49,062 bases of DNA from Spirochaetia bacterium (GCA_029880285.1 JAOUOS010000023.1:1-49062); one strand, 5' to 3'; positions 25,362-35,195 are shown, numbered from the stretch's first letter. Program-made: numbers and translations. The notes: generated by a model from the letters alone, not told the origin.

Positions 25362-25721
25362 TTATCTGCCTCTGTTGGCGCCGCCTATTCTTATATTGCT
25401 TTTAAAGCCTTTTCGGGGTGCGCCTGAAAACTTAGAACTTTGCCATGATTTAGCCGGCTTATCGGGTATTTCTTTCGCGTTGTCTGCCTCTGCTTCTTTA
25501 ACAGTGAGTTTTTTACCGTTAAATTCTATACCCTTTAAACCTTTGATAACAGCCTTACCGTCTTCTTTTGAAGTTGTTTCAATATAAGCAATGCCCAATG
25601 ACTTTTCAGTTTTAGGATCTTTTACAATAGATACAGATTCTATTTCACCAAATTCTTCAGCGGCTTTTCTTAGCTCTTCGGCTTTTACCTTTTCAGAGAG
25701 GTTTTTTACAAATATTTTCAT
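25362..25721 (-). CDS. RNA-binding protein with a single RRM domain
   Basis: 119 residues. Residues 1-78 form an RNA recognition motif: RNP2 is MKIFVKNL at the very start, RNP1 is KSLGIAYIE (~40-48), with the alternating beta-alpha pattern ending KKLTVKEAEA. The C-terminal 40 residues are Ser/Gly/Arg/Lys-rich and end GGANRGR, as in bacterial Rbp-type proteins. These bind RNA and are often linked to cold or stress adaptation. A promoter of the form TTGAAA-16-TATTAT is seen just upstream, so it is probably transcribed alone. Confidence 0.85.
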   Translation of the reverse strand: MKIFVKNLSEKVKAEELRKAAEEFGEIESVSIVKDPKTEKSLGIAYIETTSKEDGKAVIKGLKGIEFNGKKLTVKEAEADNAKEIPDKPAKSWQSSKFSGAPRKGFKSNIRIGGANRGR

Positions 25722-25785
25722 ACTATTCTTTAATGGATGACATAATAATATTTCAAGTTAAGTTTTCAAGAATTATTTTTTTATA

Positions 25786-26001
25786 TTAAAGCTTTGCTTT
25801 ACTACAGTCATCAGACATAGAACAAAAACCGCAGCCTTCTTTTTTTTCTTCTTCTTCGCAATCGTCATAAAGTTTTTTATATTTTTCAGGAAAACTTTTC
25901 TTGCTTAATTTTAGAATAAAAAACCATACCGTCATTAAAGCGGGTATGGCCAAAATAGCTATCGCGTATTTTAAGATATTAACTACCCCCCAGACCGGCA
26001 A
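25786..26001 (-). CDS. Small Cys-rich single-helix membrane protein at the end of the rnf operon
   Basis: About 71 residues. One membrane helix (KYAIAILAIPALMTVWFFIL), a short basic loop, then an acidic tail with four cysteines: DDCEEEEKKEGCGFCSMSDDC. I do not recognise the family. The Cys arrangement could bind a metal or Fe-S cluster. The frame overlaps the end of rnfA. The only upstream in-frame start is a TTG at 26001 with poor ribosome binding; the GGGGGG of the last rnfA codons may serve a later non-ATG start, so the N-terminus is uncertain. Position suggests an Rnf accessory or assembly factor (inference). Confidence 0.5.
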   Translation of the reverse strand: MPVWGVVNILKYAIAILAIPALMTVWFFILKLSKKSFPEKYKKLYDDCEEEEKKEGCGFCSMSDDCSKAKL

Positions 26002-26563
26002 AACCCATAAAGGTTATTGACATAATACCCGCAATCATTAATGTTAAAGCGGCACCTTTAATTATATTAGGAACAGAAGCCAAATCAAGCTCTTCGCGAA
26101 TACCAGCCATAATTACTAGCGCCAAAGTAAAACCGGCGCCCGCGCCAAAAGAGAATACAATTGATTGTAAAAAGCTGTATTCTCTGTTTGTTTGAAAAAG
26201 AGCCACGCCAAGTATGGCGCAGTTAGTGGTGATTAAGGGTAAAAATATCCCCAGCGCCCTAAATAAGGCTGGACTCATTTTTTTAATGAACATTTCTACA
26301 AGCTGTACAGTAGAAGCAATAATAACAATATATGAAATTAACTGTAAAAAAAGAGCGTCTATCTTTACTAATAATGAATGAACACCATAGGCGCTTAAAG
26401 AAGCCACAAGCATAACAAACATAACAGCACCGCCCATTCTTGTGGCCGTACCCAGTTTGTTCGATACGCCTAAAAAAGGACAAATGCCTAGAAAGTAACT
26501 TAATACAAAGTTATTCACTAAAAGTGAACTAATAAATATGTATCCCATAGAATCTGTGTTCAT
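25979..26563 (-). CDS. rnfA: Rnf complex membrane subunit RnfA
   Basis: 194 residues with six membrane segments. The family signature near the start is present: VNNFVLSYFLGICPFLGVS, with a Cys in the first helix, and the second-half repeat reads LITTNCAILGVALF with another Cys. RnfA and RnfE pair as inverted homologues that carry an intramembrane Fe-S cluster in the ferredoxin:NAD+ oxidoreductase. It starts 4 bases inside the end of rnfE and is followed by the small Cys-rich protein. Confidence 0.95.
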   Translation of the reverse strand: MNTDSMGYIFISSLLVNNFVLSYFLGICPFLGVSNKLGTATRMGGAVMFVMLVASLSAYGVHSLLVKIDALFLQLISYIVIIASTVQLVEMFIKKMSPALFRALGIFLPLITTNCAILGVALFQTNREYSFLQSIVFSFGAGAGFTLALVIMAGIREELDLASVPNIIKGAALTLMIAGIMSITFMGFAGLGGS

Positions 26564-27189
26564 TTAGTAGCCCCCTTTTTTGTTTTTTGCTGGTACCAGT
26601 TAACAAATAATAGCAGTACACCAAGAGCAAAAAATCCGCCGCCGGGTAAAATCATGATTACCCAAGGTTCATAATTTTCACCAAATACTGGAATTTCTGC
26701 GAATGTACCGTTGCCGATAATTTCACGTAATGCGCCCATGCAAAAAATAGCAAACGTAAATCCTATACCTACGCCAAAGGCATCTAAAATTGATTTACCC
26801 AGTTTATTTTTAGAAGCGAAAGCTTCTGCTCTGCCAAGAATCATACAATTTACCACTATTAAAGAAATAAAAGCGCCTAAATTTTTATAGACCTCAAGAC
26901 TAATAGCTTGTATCGCATACTCGGCAACAGTCACAAAAGTAGCTATAATTAATATATAAGTAGCAATTCTTACCTGCTTGGGAATAAGTTTTCGAAGTAA
27001 AGAAACTAAAGTAGAAGATAACACTAAAACAAATGTAGTAGCCATACCCATTGAAAGCGCGTTCATAACAGAATTTGAAACAGCTAAAACGGGACACATC
27101 CCTAAAAGCTGAAAAAAAACTGGATTTTCTTCCCAAATTCCCTTCATAAAGGTATTAAAATTTTGACCTTTTAGTTGTTTATCACTCAT
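26560..27189 (-). CDS. rnfE: Rnf complex membrane subunit RnfE
   Basis: 209 residues with about six membrane helices. Signature GIWEENPVFFQLLGMCPVLA at the start and SLIVVNCMILGRAEAFA in the middle carry the paired Cys of the RnfE/NqrD family. The periplasmic/cytoplasmic ends match normal length. It overlaps rnfA by 4 bases and follows rnfG by 20 bases, so it is co-translated with its partner. Confidence 0.95.
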   Translation of the reverse strand: MSDKQLKGQNFNTFMKGIWEENPVFFQLLGMCPVLAVSNSVMNALSMGMATTFVLVLSSTLVSLLRKLIPKQVRIATYILIIATFVTVAEYAIQAISLEVYKNLGAFISLIVVNCMILGRAEAFASKNKLGKSILDAFGVGIGFTFAIFCMGALREIIGNGTFAEIPVFGENYEPWVIMILPGGGFFALGVLLLFVNWYQQKTKKGATK

Positions 27190-27209
27190 ACAATCTCTTT
27201 AATACAGTT

Positions 27210-27881
27210 TTATTTAGAAGCTCCTAAAACATCCAGACTTTTATGTATAACCGGCAATCTTTTTTGGGTGCTTTCAAGCAATATTTTGCCTATCGCTTTA
27301 GAAGAAATTGTAGCACCTGTAATAGCGTCAATTTGCCATTTTTCTGTTTTCTTCCCTTTTTTAACAACTTCAATAGGATTTTGAAGCTTTGATCCATCTT
27401 CAGTAAGCTTAACATCTAGTTCTTCAAAGTTTCTTACAAAATCTGCGTCTTTTTCAATTTTATCACCCAAGCCGGGAGTTTCTTTTGTTTCTAGAACCAT
27501 ATTGCCTATAACTGCTTCTTTATTAGTAGAGTATCCATAAAGAACTTTTATAATATCTACAAATCCCATGCCTGAAGCCTCTAAAGCAAATCCTATTAAA
27601 TTATTTGTGTCATCATAACATCCATAATACGCTTCTGCGATTTCTTGATCTTCGGATATTTCTACCAGTTTTCCATCTTTCTCGGCAAATTTTTTATAAC
27701 TTTTCGCGGCGGGCATTACCTGAAAAATTGCCTTTTTAAGCACCTCGGCTCTGTTTTTTTTAATAATAGGAAAAGTGAACTCATAAACAAAAACAATTAA
27801 AAAACCCGAAAGAGTGGCAACCCCGGCCAGGGTTCTCAGCATTGAAATTGTACTAGTGCTTTTTTGCTGCGGATTACTCAT
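27210..27881 (-). CDS. rnfG: Rnf complex flavin-binding subunit RnfG
   Basis: 223 residues. One N-terminal helix (TLAGVATLSGFLIVFVYEF) anchors a periplasmic FMN-binding domain. The covalent flavinylation motif is DAITGATISSKAI (residues ~188-200), the Thr being the FMN attachment site. Other blocks are GMGFVDIIKVLYGYS and ETPGLGDKIE. FMN attachment needs an ApbE flavin transferase, which is not in this window. Separated from rnfD by 190 bases carrying a dispersed repeat. Confidence 0.95.
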   Translation of the reverse strand: MSNPQQKSTSTISMLRTLAGVATLSGFLIVFVYEFTFPIIKKNRAEVLKKAIFQVMPAAKSYKKFAEKDGKLVEISEDQEIAEAYYGCYDDTNNLIGFALEASGMGFVDIIKVLYGYSTNKEAVIGNMVLETKETPGLGDKIEKDADFVRNFEELDVKLTEDGSKLQNPIEVVKKGKKTEKWQIDAITGATISSKAIGKILLESTQKRLPVIHKSLDVLGASK

Positions 27882-27922
27882 TTATTATAAGTCCTTGGTC
27901 GTTTTTGGGGGACGTGCAAAAA

Positions 27923-28023
27923 CAAAGAAAAGATTAAACGCAAAGACGCGGAGGAAGCAGAGAAATCCGTAAATTCAACACTTTTCCTTTGCGTTCTTTG
28001 CGCCTCTGCGTTAAAAATCTTAC
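27923..28023. repeat. Dispersed palindromic repeat, copy B (inside the rnf operon)
   Basis: The left arm AACGCAAAGACGCGGAGGAA and the right arm (other strand AACGCAGAGGCGCAAAGAAC) match at 21 of 29 positions as an inverted repeat. It is the same unit as copy A at 15879-15966, and it interrupts the rnfD-rnfG spacing. Frames read through it give 'NAEAQRTQRKS', a well-known spurious translation, so the 65-codon frame here is not a gene. The transcript could fold into a long hairpin. Confidence 0.7.
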
Positions 28024-28071
28024 TTATTACACAGCCCCTTACAATATTTCTTTGTATATATATAAAACTAC

Positions 28072-29082
28072 TCATTTTTTAGTTCCGTAAACCCTCGATT
28101 TAGTTAATATATTAATAACAGGCACGAGACCATTTGAAAATAAAATAGCAAACATAACCCCTTCGGGAAGACCGCCCCATATTCTTATTATGACTATTAA
28201 CAAACCTATTAGTATGCCATAAATATATGTTCCCCGTTTTGTAACAGGAGAAGTAACCATATCTGTTGCCATGAAAACAGCGCCAAGCATTAAACCGCCT
28301 GAAAAAAGCATAAAGAGAGCCGAAGGAAATTTTTCAGGATTTATCATATTAAAAATAGTGCTAAAAATAATTACCACAGCGAATATACTTACGGGTATTC
28401 TCCAGTCTAACATCTTACGAACCGCAAGATAAATACCGCATAATAGAATTATAATACCGCCGGTTTCGCCCAAAGAGCCGTCAGTTTTACCAAACATTAA
28501 ACTAAATGCGTCTGTCGCTTTTTGTTCAAACTTTAAGGCAGCCAGCGGGGTAGCTCCCGATACGGCTTCGACAGTTGGTTTTAAAAATGGAGCCGCTAAA
28601 TTTGATGAAAAAAACTCAGAGAACCGGTTTTCATTAAAAGCTGGATGCCATGTAGTAATAGAAACAGGAAAAGCAGCCTGCAAAAACCCTCGTCCCACTA
28701 GAGCGGGATTATAAATATTAAACCCTAAACCGCCAAACAAATACTTGCCAAGCGCTATAGAAATTATACCGCCAAGAGCGGCCATCCAAAGCGGAAAACC
28801 CGGCGGAAGTGTTAAACCTAATAAAATACCCGTTATCGCAGCCGAATAGTCGTTAATTGTAATTTCTCTGCCGTCTACTTTAACCATAATATATTCGGTT
28901 AAAATACTAAAAACTGTTGTAGTTAAAATAACAGCTAACGCGCTTATACCAAACGCGTAAACCGCGAAAACAGATACCGGTATTAAAGCATACACGACAT
29001 TTCGCATAATCACTTCTACCGTTACGGGACGTTTTACGTGAGGTGAAGATCTTAAATCTAGCTGTAAAAATTTAGAATTCAT
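28072..29082 (-). CDS. rnfD: Rnf complex flavin-binding membrane subunit RnfD
   Basis: 336 residues with about eight to ten membrane helices. Starts with the family block SSPHVKRPVTVEVIMRNVV. The covalent FMN threonine is in EAVSGATPLAALK (~165-177). Conserved GRGFLQAAFP and VFMATDMVTSPVTKRG regions are present. RnfD with RnfG moves electrons across the membrane and takes part in ion translocation. It follows rnfC by 18 bases. Confidence 0.95.
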   Translation of the reverse strand: MNSKFLQLDLRSSPHVKRPVTVEVIMRNVVYALIPVSVFAVYAFGISALAVILTTTVFSILTEYIMVKVDGREITINDYSAAITGILLGLTLPPGFPLWMAALGGIISIALGKYLFGGLGFNIYNPALVGRGFLQAAFPVSITTWHPAFNENRFSEFFSSNLAAPFLKPTVEAVSGATPLAALKFEQKATDAFSLMFGKTDGSLGETGGIIILLCGIYLAVRKMLDWRIPVSIFAVVIIFSTIFNMINPEKFPSALFMLFSGGLMLGAVFMATDMVTSPVTKRGTYIYGILIGLLIVIIRIWGGLPEGVMFAILFSNGLVPVINILTKSRVYGTKK

Positions 29083-29100
29083 TATTTTTATACTCTTTAT

Positions 29101-30462
29101 TTATGCCTCAGGTGTACCAACCATAGATTCTTTTCTTTTTCTACCTTCGCGTAAAACTTTTTTCGCGATTCTAAAATACTGCGTTAACGGAATATTTGAA
29201 GGACAAACATACGCACAGCTGCCGCACTCAAAGCAGTCATTTAAATTAAATTCTTCTGCCATTTTATCGTATTCATCATTTCTAGCTAAAATACCCAAGC
29301 GTGACGGATTTAAATATAAAGGACAAACATTTACGCATTCGCCGCATCTAATACAGGGATAAACCTTTTGATTGCGTGGAATTACTTCATCTTCAGATAA
29401 AACAACAATTCCCGATGTTCCTTTTGTAATAGGAACTTCAAGATAGGCGGCACTTTTACCCATCATGGGACCGCCAAAAATAATTTGTCTTGCTTTATCA
29501 TTTATACCGGCTTGCTCTAAAACAAACTCAAGCGGAGTTCCCAAGGGAACCAGATAATTGCCGGGGTTATCAATACCCTTGCCGCTTAGGGTAACAACTC
29601 TTTCAATAAGACCCTGCCCCTTGGGCATAAGTTCGCCAATTTCAGACACAGTCGCAATATTTGAAACTATAACACCTATATCTGCCGGTAGCCCCCCTGA
29701 TGGAATTTCTTTATTTACCAGAGCTTTTGTAAGCATTTTTTCAGCGCCCTGCGGATATTTCGTTTTCAAGAGTTCAACTTTAATAAAATTTACGGCTGAA
29801 TCGTCTATTGCGATAGTATCTTTTAAAACTTGTGCGGCGTCTTTTTTATTATCTTCTATACCAATAATAGCTTCTTCTGCTTTTAATGCTTTTAGTACAA
29901 TTTTAGTTCCACGTAAAATTCTTTTCGCCTGTTCAAGCATAACTCTATAGTCTGAAGTAAGGTATGGTTCACATTCAGCGCCATTTATAATAAGAGTTCT
30001 AATTGGTTTATCTTTAGGAGGAGAAAATTTAACATGCGTAGGAAACGCCGCCCCGCCAAGACCCACCATACCCATTTCTTGAACGGCTTTAACAATTTCT
30101 TCGGGTTTTAAAGCGTCAACATTCACATCTTGACCCGTTTGAACAGACTGTTCTGAACCCGGATAAGGTTCAATTACAATAGAAGGCGTCATTTTACCGT
30201 CGAAATCAAGTGATGTCCCTACTTTTTTTATCACGCCTGTCGCGGGCGAATGCATAGGAACAGAAACAAATCCGTCTGCTTCAGCAATTTTTTGACCCCT
30301 TACAACTTCCTGCCCTTCTTTTACTATTGGTTTCGCGGGTCTGCCTATATGTTGTGATAAAAGTATTATTAAATATGGCGAAAATGGAAATCTTCTTATT
30401 TTTTTATCGCCTGATATTTCTTTTTTTTCGGGAGGATGTATACCGTGCTTAAAAGTACCCAT
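29101..30462 (-). CDS. rnfC: Rnf complex NADH-side subunit RnfC
   Basis: 453 residues from the ATG at 30462; an in-frame GTG four codons upstream is less likely. N-terminal barrel-sandwich part starts GTFKHGIHPPEKK. The NADH/FMN-binding region contains MVGLGGAAFPTHVK and INGAECEPYLTSDYR. Two [4Fe-4S] motifs are at the C-terminus: CIRCGECVNVCP and CFECGSCAYVCP. RnfC docks at the cytoplasmic side and reduces NAD+. It is the first rnf gene after the PFOR gene, 80 bases downstream. Confidence 0.95.
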   Translation of the reverse strand: MGTFKHGIHPPEKKEISGDKKIRRFPFSPYLIILLSQHIGRPAKPIVKEGQEVVRGQKIAEADGFVSVPMHSPATGVIKKVGTSLDFDGKMTPSIVIEPYPGSEQSVQTGQDVNVDALKPEEIVKAVQEMGMVGLGGAAFPTHVKFSPPKDKPIRTLIINGAECEPYLTSDYRVMLEQAKRILRGTKIVLKALKAEEAIIGIEDNKKDAAQVLKDTIAIDDSAVNFIKVELLKTKYPQGAEKMLTKALVNKEIPSGGLPADIGVIVSNIATVSEIGELMPKGQGLIERVVTLSGKGIDNPGNYLVPLGTPLEFVLEQAGINDKARQIIFGGPMMGKSAAYLEVPITKGTSGIVVLSEDEVIPRNQKVYPCIRCGECVNVCPLYLNPSRLGILARNDEYDKMAEEFNLNDCFECGSCAYVCPSNIPLTQYFRIAKKVLREGRKRKESMVGTPEA

Positions 30463-30542
30463 TTTTTTTACCACTTAAAATAGCTTGCCAGACTTTGAAC
30501 TTGAAACAACTTTTCCAGAAATTTTTTCGCTTATTTTCCCTA

Positions 30543-33500
30543 TTATGAAATTTTTATTTCAACTTCGCTGCCGCCGTTGCCCGAAGTTGATATTTCATAA
30601 AGCGAGTTGGCAAATTTTTCTATCATTTGAGCCTGTACCTTTTTAGTTATTGACTCTTCACTTACCGCTTTTTCATCTAATCCGGCTAATGATTTTAACA
30701 TTCTCCAAAATTGACGCCTTTCTTTTGTGCTTTCAACCAGAGTTTTAGAAACAATAACTCTGCCCAATCTGTTTTTCTTGTCAACTGTCCATACAAAAGG
30801 AAATTTACCTTCGGCATCATCTTCTTCTAAATCTAAATATTCGCTTATAGGAACCATTTTATCATCATTCCATGTTTCAGGAGGCGCCTTCTTAAAGTGC
30901 TTCTTAAAACGTCCCTCTGTTACCGCGAAATCGGCAAAAGTTAAAGGAATTTCTATAGAAGCGTCTTGAGAGTTTTCATCTTTATATTTCAACTCATAAG
31001 TGGGCCAGTCTTTGTCTATATCGGGATTTCCGTCTAGATCAAAACATTCTTTTGCTGTTTCACCTTTATCGGGATTATACTTAAATAAAGGGTATGTTCT
31101 CGTTTCAAGAGCTAATTTTGCCTGAACCTGAGCCACATCATCGGCAATACCATGCTCAGGGGGACAACTTGTGTAAAGATTAAAAATAGCCGGTCTTTTA
31201 GTTTTTAAACCCTCTATAAAACCTTCTATCATTTGTCCTGAATTTGCCTGGCTTCCCTGTAGTATATATGTTGTTCGGTGAGCCATACCAATAAGACCTA
31301 TTTCTTTTCTTATTTCTTCTTTACCTTTTTGAACTTTACCATGCCATGCCATATCTGAAATTTGGCCTATAAAACCCGAAGTACAAGCCTGACCTCCGGT
31401 ATTTGAATAAACCTGCGTATCTACAACCATTACTTTTACCGGTTTACCTGTCATCATTAAACGAGACAAATTTTGAAAACCAATATCATACATCGCTCCA
31501 TCGCCGCCTACGGCAACAACAGGAGGACATAGTAAAAATTCTTCATCGGTAAATTTTTCCCAGTTAAAGTAAGTTAAATCTTCACGTTCATTATTAGGCA
31601 CATCATTTACTATAAATTCAGCTTCTCTTACCATTTTAAAAGTATCTGCCATTTTTCTCATATGTCCCTCAAAAATACCCATAGCCATAGAGGGGCTGTC
31701 ATGAAACAAATGGTTTGTCCACGGGAAAGGATACGGATTTAATGGGAAAGTTGACCCCCAAACAGAAGTACATCCGGTCGCGTTAATAAATCCCATATTT
31801 GACCTTCCCTGTCCTGTTTTACCTGTTGTATATTTCCATTTTAAATCTTCCAGTGATTTAATTAATGTGGTTAATTTACCCAGCCATTCTGCATCCAGCG
31901 GCTTCTTGTCAGGATTTAATTTATTTGATAAGTCTGACAATGTAAATTCTTTATCTCTCATAGAACCAAGAGCTTTTTCAAAAACTTCAGTATTTTCAAC
32001 ATTTACTGCGAGAGCTTGTTTTATTTTTTCTTTTAATTGTTCAATTAAACTGTTAATTTTTTCAATGTGGTTTTTAATTCTACTCTGCATTAGAGCGGTT
32101 ATTGTCGCGGTAAATAAATGGATAACAGTTTTTTCGGCACATCCAAAACAAGCTCCATCGCCGCCCACCATTGACATGTAAGCCGTTTTATCAAGAAGCA
32201 GAGTTTCAAGAGCGCCAATACCTTCTTCTAAATCATCTATTCTCATATATTCAGGTTTAGTATTAGGTAAATCTAACCAGTAACCCCAGTTCTTTTGAAG
32301 TTTAGTTAAAGCGACTTCAGTTTGTCTTACCGGATATAACGCTTCATCATTACAAACTTCAACACATTCCATACATCCTTTGCATGTATAAGGGTTTACC
32401 GTTATAGAGAGAAGACCGCCAGACCCCTTTGACTGTTTTTCTTTTGCGGTATAAAAAGGAGATGTTAAAGCGAAACTAAAATCATTAAATATATTTTCAA
32501 GAGCTTTAAATTCTGTTTTTAATTCTTCTTTTTCAGAATCAGACAACTTTACCGATTTTATAGTATCTTCAAAAGAAGCAAATAACATATCTTTTACTGA
32601 ATCTGTCTCTTTTGCTTTTGCCATTAAAGTTTTCATTTTAGTTTCAACATTGCGAATAGCTCTAGGCATAAATTTAAACTCTGTACCTTCTTTTTGAGCT
32701 TTTTTAACGGCTGTATCTAATACATCTTTTACGTCATTTACCAGACCGGGAATAGCTGAATCGGGACATACTGTCCAACAGTTGCCGCAGCCTGTACAAT
32801 TTTCAGAAACCCATTCAGGAAATTCGCCTCTAATTGCAGACATATCACGAAAAACACCCGTAGCCGCGGGAATTAAACTTAATCCCATAAAAGGATCAGC
32901 AAGATTATCATTACCCTTGCCGGTTTTATAAAAATACCCCGTCTGCTCCCAAAAATGATGAATATCAGTAAGAACATCTTTGCTTTCTGGTGTTCTTTTC
33001 ATTGTTACAGGCATTTTTGATTCTATCAAATTTTCAGGTCTTTGTTTTGTTAAAGTTTTATCTGTAATTTCATGAAGTTCAGTAAATCCTCGTTTTACAA
33101 TTCTTAAATTATCTTCTACAACTCTTTTACCTTTAGAGCCAAACTTATCTTGAAGCTGTTCTTCTATCTGTTTAAAAAGCTTTTCTTCTGTTAAACCTGC
33201 GGTTTTCATAACATCAGAAACCCCAAAAAAGCTTCCCTGAAAAACAATCCCCTGCATTCTAAATTGCATTTCGGCATCGCTTGCTTCTTCACGCGCGATT
33301 TTAAAAGCATCAATATAATAAACTCGATATTCATTTTGAATAATCATTTTTTGATAAAACTCAGGAATAGAGGCCCATACACTTTCAGGCGTTTCTAAAT
33401 CGCTTTGAATAATAAAAAGACCGCCTTTTTTAAGACCCGCTAAAGGATTTGAATGCTTAAAAACATTAGGATCAGGAGATAAAACAGCATCAACAAAAAT

Positions 33501-35165
33501 ATACTCACAATTTACTTTTATAAATTCAGGAGCCACAGAAAGATAGTAAGTAGTTGGCTGTCCTTTTTTTTCTGAACCGTATTTAGGGTTGGCCTTTACG
33601 TAATAACCAAGCATATCAAATAACGTCATGGCTAAATTTTTACCGGTAGTCATCGCGCCCCATCCGCCTATTGAATGCATTCTTACGGTTATAGCTCCCT
33701 CTGGCATTAAATTTGGATTTTCACTGCCCCTAATGGCTAGTTTTTTAACATGAGGGTACGCCTTTTCAACTGCTTCTTGCTGAATTTGCTGTTTTGGCGA
33801 ATACGCTTTGTCTCTAATAAAATCTATACCTAGATAAAACATTTTTCTTTTTTCACCTTCAGGAAGCATATTTTCAAGCGCTCCTATTAACCCTTCAGGC
33901 TGAAGATCACGGCTTCCCATGCCAAATGAAGCTGAATATAAAGGCGGTAAATCATTAATACTTTGATACGCCGCGTAACCTTTATAAGGCTCATTGCCGG
34001 CGCCTGCTCTGCCGTTTTCAAAGGCTTTATTTAATGCGGCTCTGGTTTCTCTAATTAAAGGCAAATCTTCAGCTAATGGCTGATCTAAACGCTCTAGAAT
34101 AGTAACACCTTTCTTACCTTTTAGTATATTACTTAACGCCTTACCGGGAAAAGGCCTAAACATAGTTACATTAACAACACCAATTCTTATTTTTCTGGTT
34201 TTTCTAAGATAATCGGCAACAGCTTCGGCCGTAGGTATAACGCTACCCTGTCCCATGAAAATATAATCAGCGTCATCGGCAAGATAAGTTTCTACAAGAC
34301 TGTATGCTCTACCTGTTAGTTCATAAAATTCCTGCATAGCTTTTTCGGCAATTTCTTCTATATGATCAAAAAAGAAAGGGCGTTGAGCCGCAACACTTTG
34401 CATATATGAATCTTGATTTTGAACAGATCCTGATAACACCGGATTGTCTACATCCCAAAGCTCCGGAATTCTTCTTCTTTTTGGTCCGTATAAAAGTCTT
34501 TGAGCAGGTGTGGGTGTATCAATAATATCGTCAGGCCTGCCCAGATATTCGGCAATTAACTCTCTTTCAGGAACTTTCATATATTCAATTTGATGAGTAG
34601 TTAAAAATCCATCCATACCCATTGCCCCGGGCGTTAAAGAAAGCTCGGCAATTTTATGGGCAATAATATTTAAATCTGCTGCCTGCTGAGGATTTTTCGC
34701 GAAAAGTTGAAAAAACCCAGAATCGTCAATAGAATGATAATCGTCGTGCCCCGCGTGAACATTTAACGAAGCTTTAGTAATAGCGCGGCAGCCAATATTT
34801 AATACATAAGTAAGTCTTTTACCCGCCGCAGCGTATAAAGATTCATGCATATAGGCGATACCCTGGCCTGATGAAAAGTTTGTAGCGCGAAGACCTGTCA
34901 TAGAAAGACCGGCTGTTACAGCCGCGGCCGCGTGTTCACCTTCAGGCTCTATAAATATTAAGGGTTTATTAGAAGTATTTAAATGACCGTTTGCAGTTTC
35001 AATGGCCCAATATTCTCCCATTTGAGTTGACGGTGTAATGGGATAAGCGCCAGCCGCATCTGAAGACTCTCTTTCACACATAATAACGGCAGTATTGCCA
35101 TCAAGTGCTGCTCTTGTGCCGGGATATTTAAAATTTTTATTCTCACTTTTTTTAAAGATTTTCAT
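30543..35165 (-). CDS. nifJ: Pyruvate:ferredoxin oxidoreductase, single-chain form with two insertions
   Basis: 1540 residues, about 350 more than the usual homodimeric enzyme. It oxidises pyruvate to acetyl-CoA and CO2 and reduces ferredoxin. N-terminal domain: AYPITPSTQMGEYW. Gamma-type domain: RMHSIGGWGAMTTGKNLAM (~500). Ferredoxin motifs CTGCGNCWTVCP (~790) and CKGCMECVEVCN (~930) are about 140 residues apart instead of ~50, with a Lys/Glu-rich helical insert between them. A TPP-domain Fe-S pair starts with GACFGCAEKT (~1005), followed by a second ~100-residue coiled-coil-like insert. TPP-binding GGDGAMYDIGFQNL lies at ~1222. Shine-Dalgarno AAGGAGAA. Located between rnfB and rnfC, so ferredoxin production and use are co-transcribed. 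Confidence 0.92.
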   Translation of the reverse strand: MKIFKKSENKNFKYPGTRAALDGNTAVIMCERESSDAAGAYPITPSTQMGEYWAIETANGHLNTSNKPLIFIEPEGEHAAAAVTAGLSMTGLRATNFSSGQGIAYMHESLYAAAGKRLTYVLNIGCRAITKASLNVHAGHDDYHSIDDSGFFQLFAKNPQQAADLNIIAHKIAELSLTPGAMGMDGFLTTHQIEYMKVPERELIAEYLGRPDDIIDTPTPAQRLLYGPKRRRIPELWDVDNPVLSGSVQNQDSYMQSVAAQRPFFFDHIEEIAEKAMQEFYELTGRAYSLVETYLADDADYIFMGQGSVIPTAEAVADYLRKTRKIRIGVVNVTMFRPFPGKALSNILKGKKGVTILERLDQPLAEDLPLIRETRAALNKAFENGRAGAGNEPYKGYAAYQSINDLPPLYSASFGMGSRDLQPEGLIGALENMLPEGEKRKMFYLGIDFIRDKAYSPKQQIQQEAVEKAYPHVKKLAIRGSENPNLMPEGAITVRMHSIGGWGAMTTGKNLAMTLFDMLGYYVKANPKYGSEKKGQPTTYYLSVAPEFIKVNCEYIFVDAVLSPDPNVFKHSNPLAGLKKGGLFIIQSDLETPESVWASIPEFYQKMIIQNEYRVYYIDAFKIAREEASDAEMQFRMQGIVFQGSFFGVSDVMKTAGLTEEKLFKQIEEQLQDKFGSKGKRVVEDNLRIVKRGFTELHEITDKTLTKQRPENLIESKMPVTMKRTPESKDVLTDIHHFWEQTGYFYKTGKGNDNLADPFMGLSLIPAATGVFRDMSAIRGEFPEWVSENCTGCGNCWTVCPDSAIPGLVNDVKDVLDTAVKKAQKEGTEFKFMPRAIRNVETKMKTLMAKAKETDSVKDMLFASFEDTIKSVKLSDSEKEELKTEFKALENIFNDFSFALTSPFYTAKEKQSKGSGGLLSITVNPYTCKGCMECVEVCNDEALYPVRQTEVALTKLQKNWGYWLDLPNTKPEYMRIDDLEEGIGALETLLLDKTAYMSMVGGDGACFGCAEKTVIHLFTATITALMQSRIKNHIEKINSLIEQLKEKIKQALAVNVENTEVFEKALGSMRDKEFTLSDLSNKLNPDKKPLDAEWLGKLTTLIKSLEDLKWKYTTGKTGQGRSNMGFINATGCTSVWGSTFPLNPYPFPWTNHLFHDSPSMAMGIFEGHMRKMADTFKMVREAEFIVNDVPNNEREDLTYFNWEKFTDEEFLLCPPVVAVGGDGAMYDIGFQNLSRLMMTGKPVKVMVVDTQVYSNTGGQACTSGFIGQISDMAWHGKVQKGKEEIRKEIGLIGMAHRTTYILQGSQANSGQMIEGFIEGLKTKRPAIFNLYTSCPPEHGIADDVAQVQAKLALETRTYPLFKYNPDKGETAKECFDLDGNPDIDKDWPTYELKYKDENSQDASIEIPLTFADFAVTEGRFKKHFKKAPPETWNDDKMVPISEYLDLEEDDAEGKFPFVWTVDKKNRLGRVIVSKTLVESTKERRQFWRMLKSLAGLDEKAVSEESITKKVQAQMIEKFANSLYEISTSGNGGSEVEIKIS

Positions 35166-35195
35166 ACAAGTTCTCCTTGGTTTTTTAATTTTATT

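Noticed and set aside
27878..28075. A 65-codon minus-strand frame between rnfG and rnfD
   Set aside because: It runs through the dispersed repeat copy B and reads NAEAQRTQRKS, a typical spurious translation of that repeat. No ribosome binding site fits.
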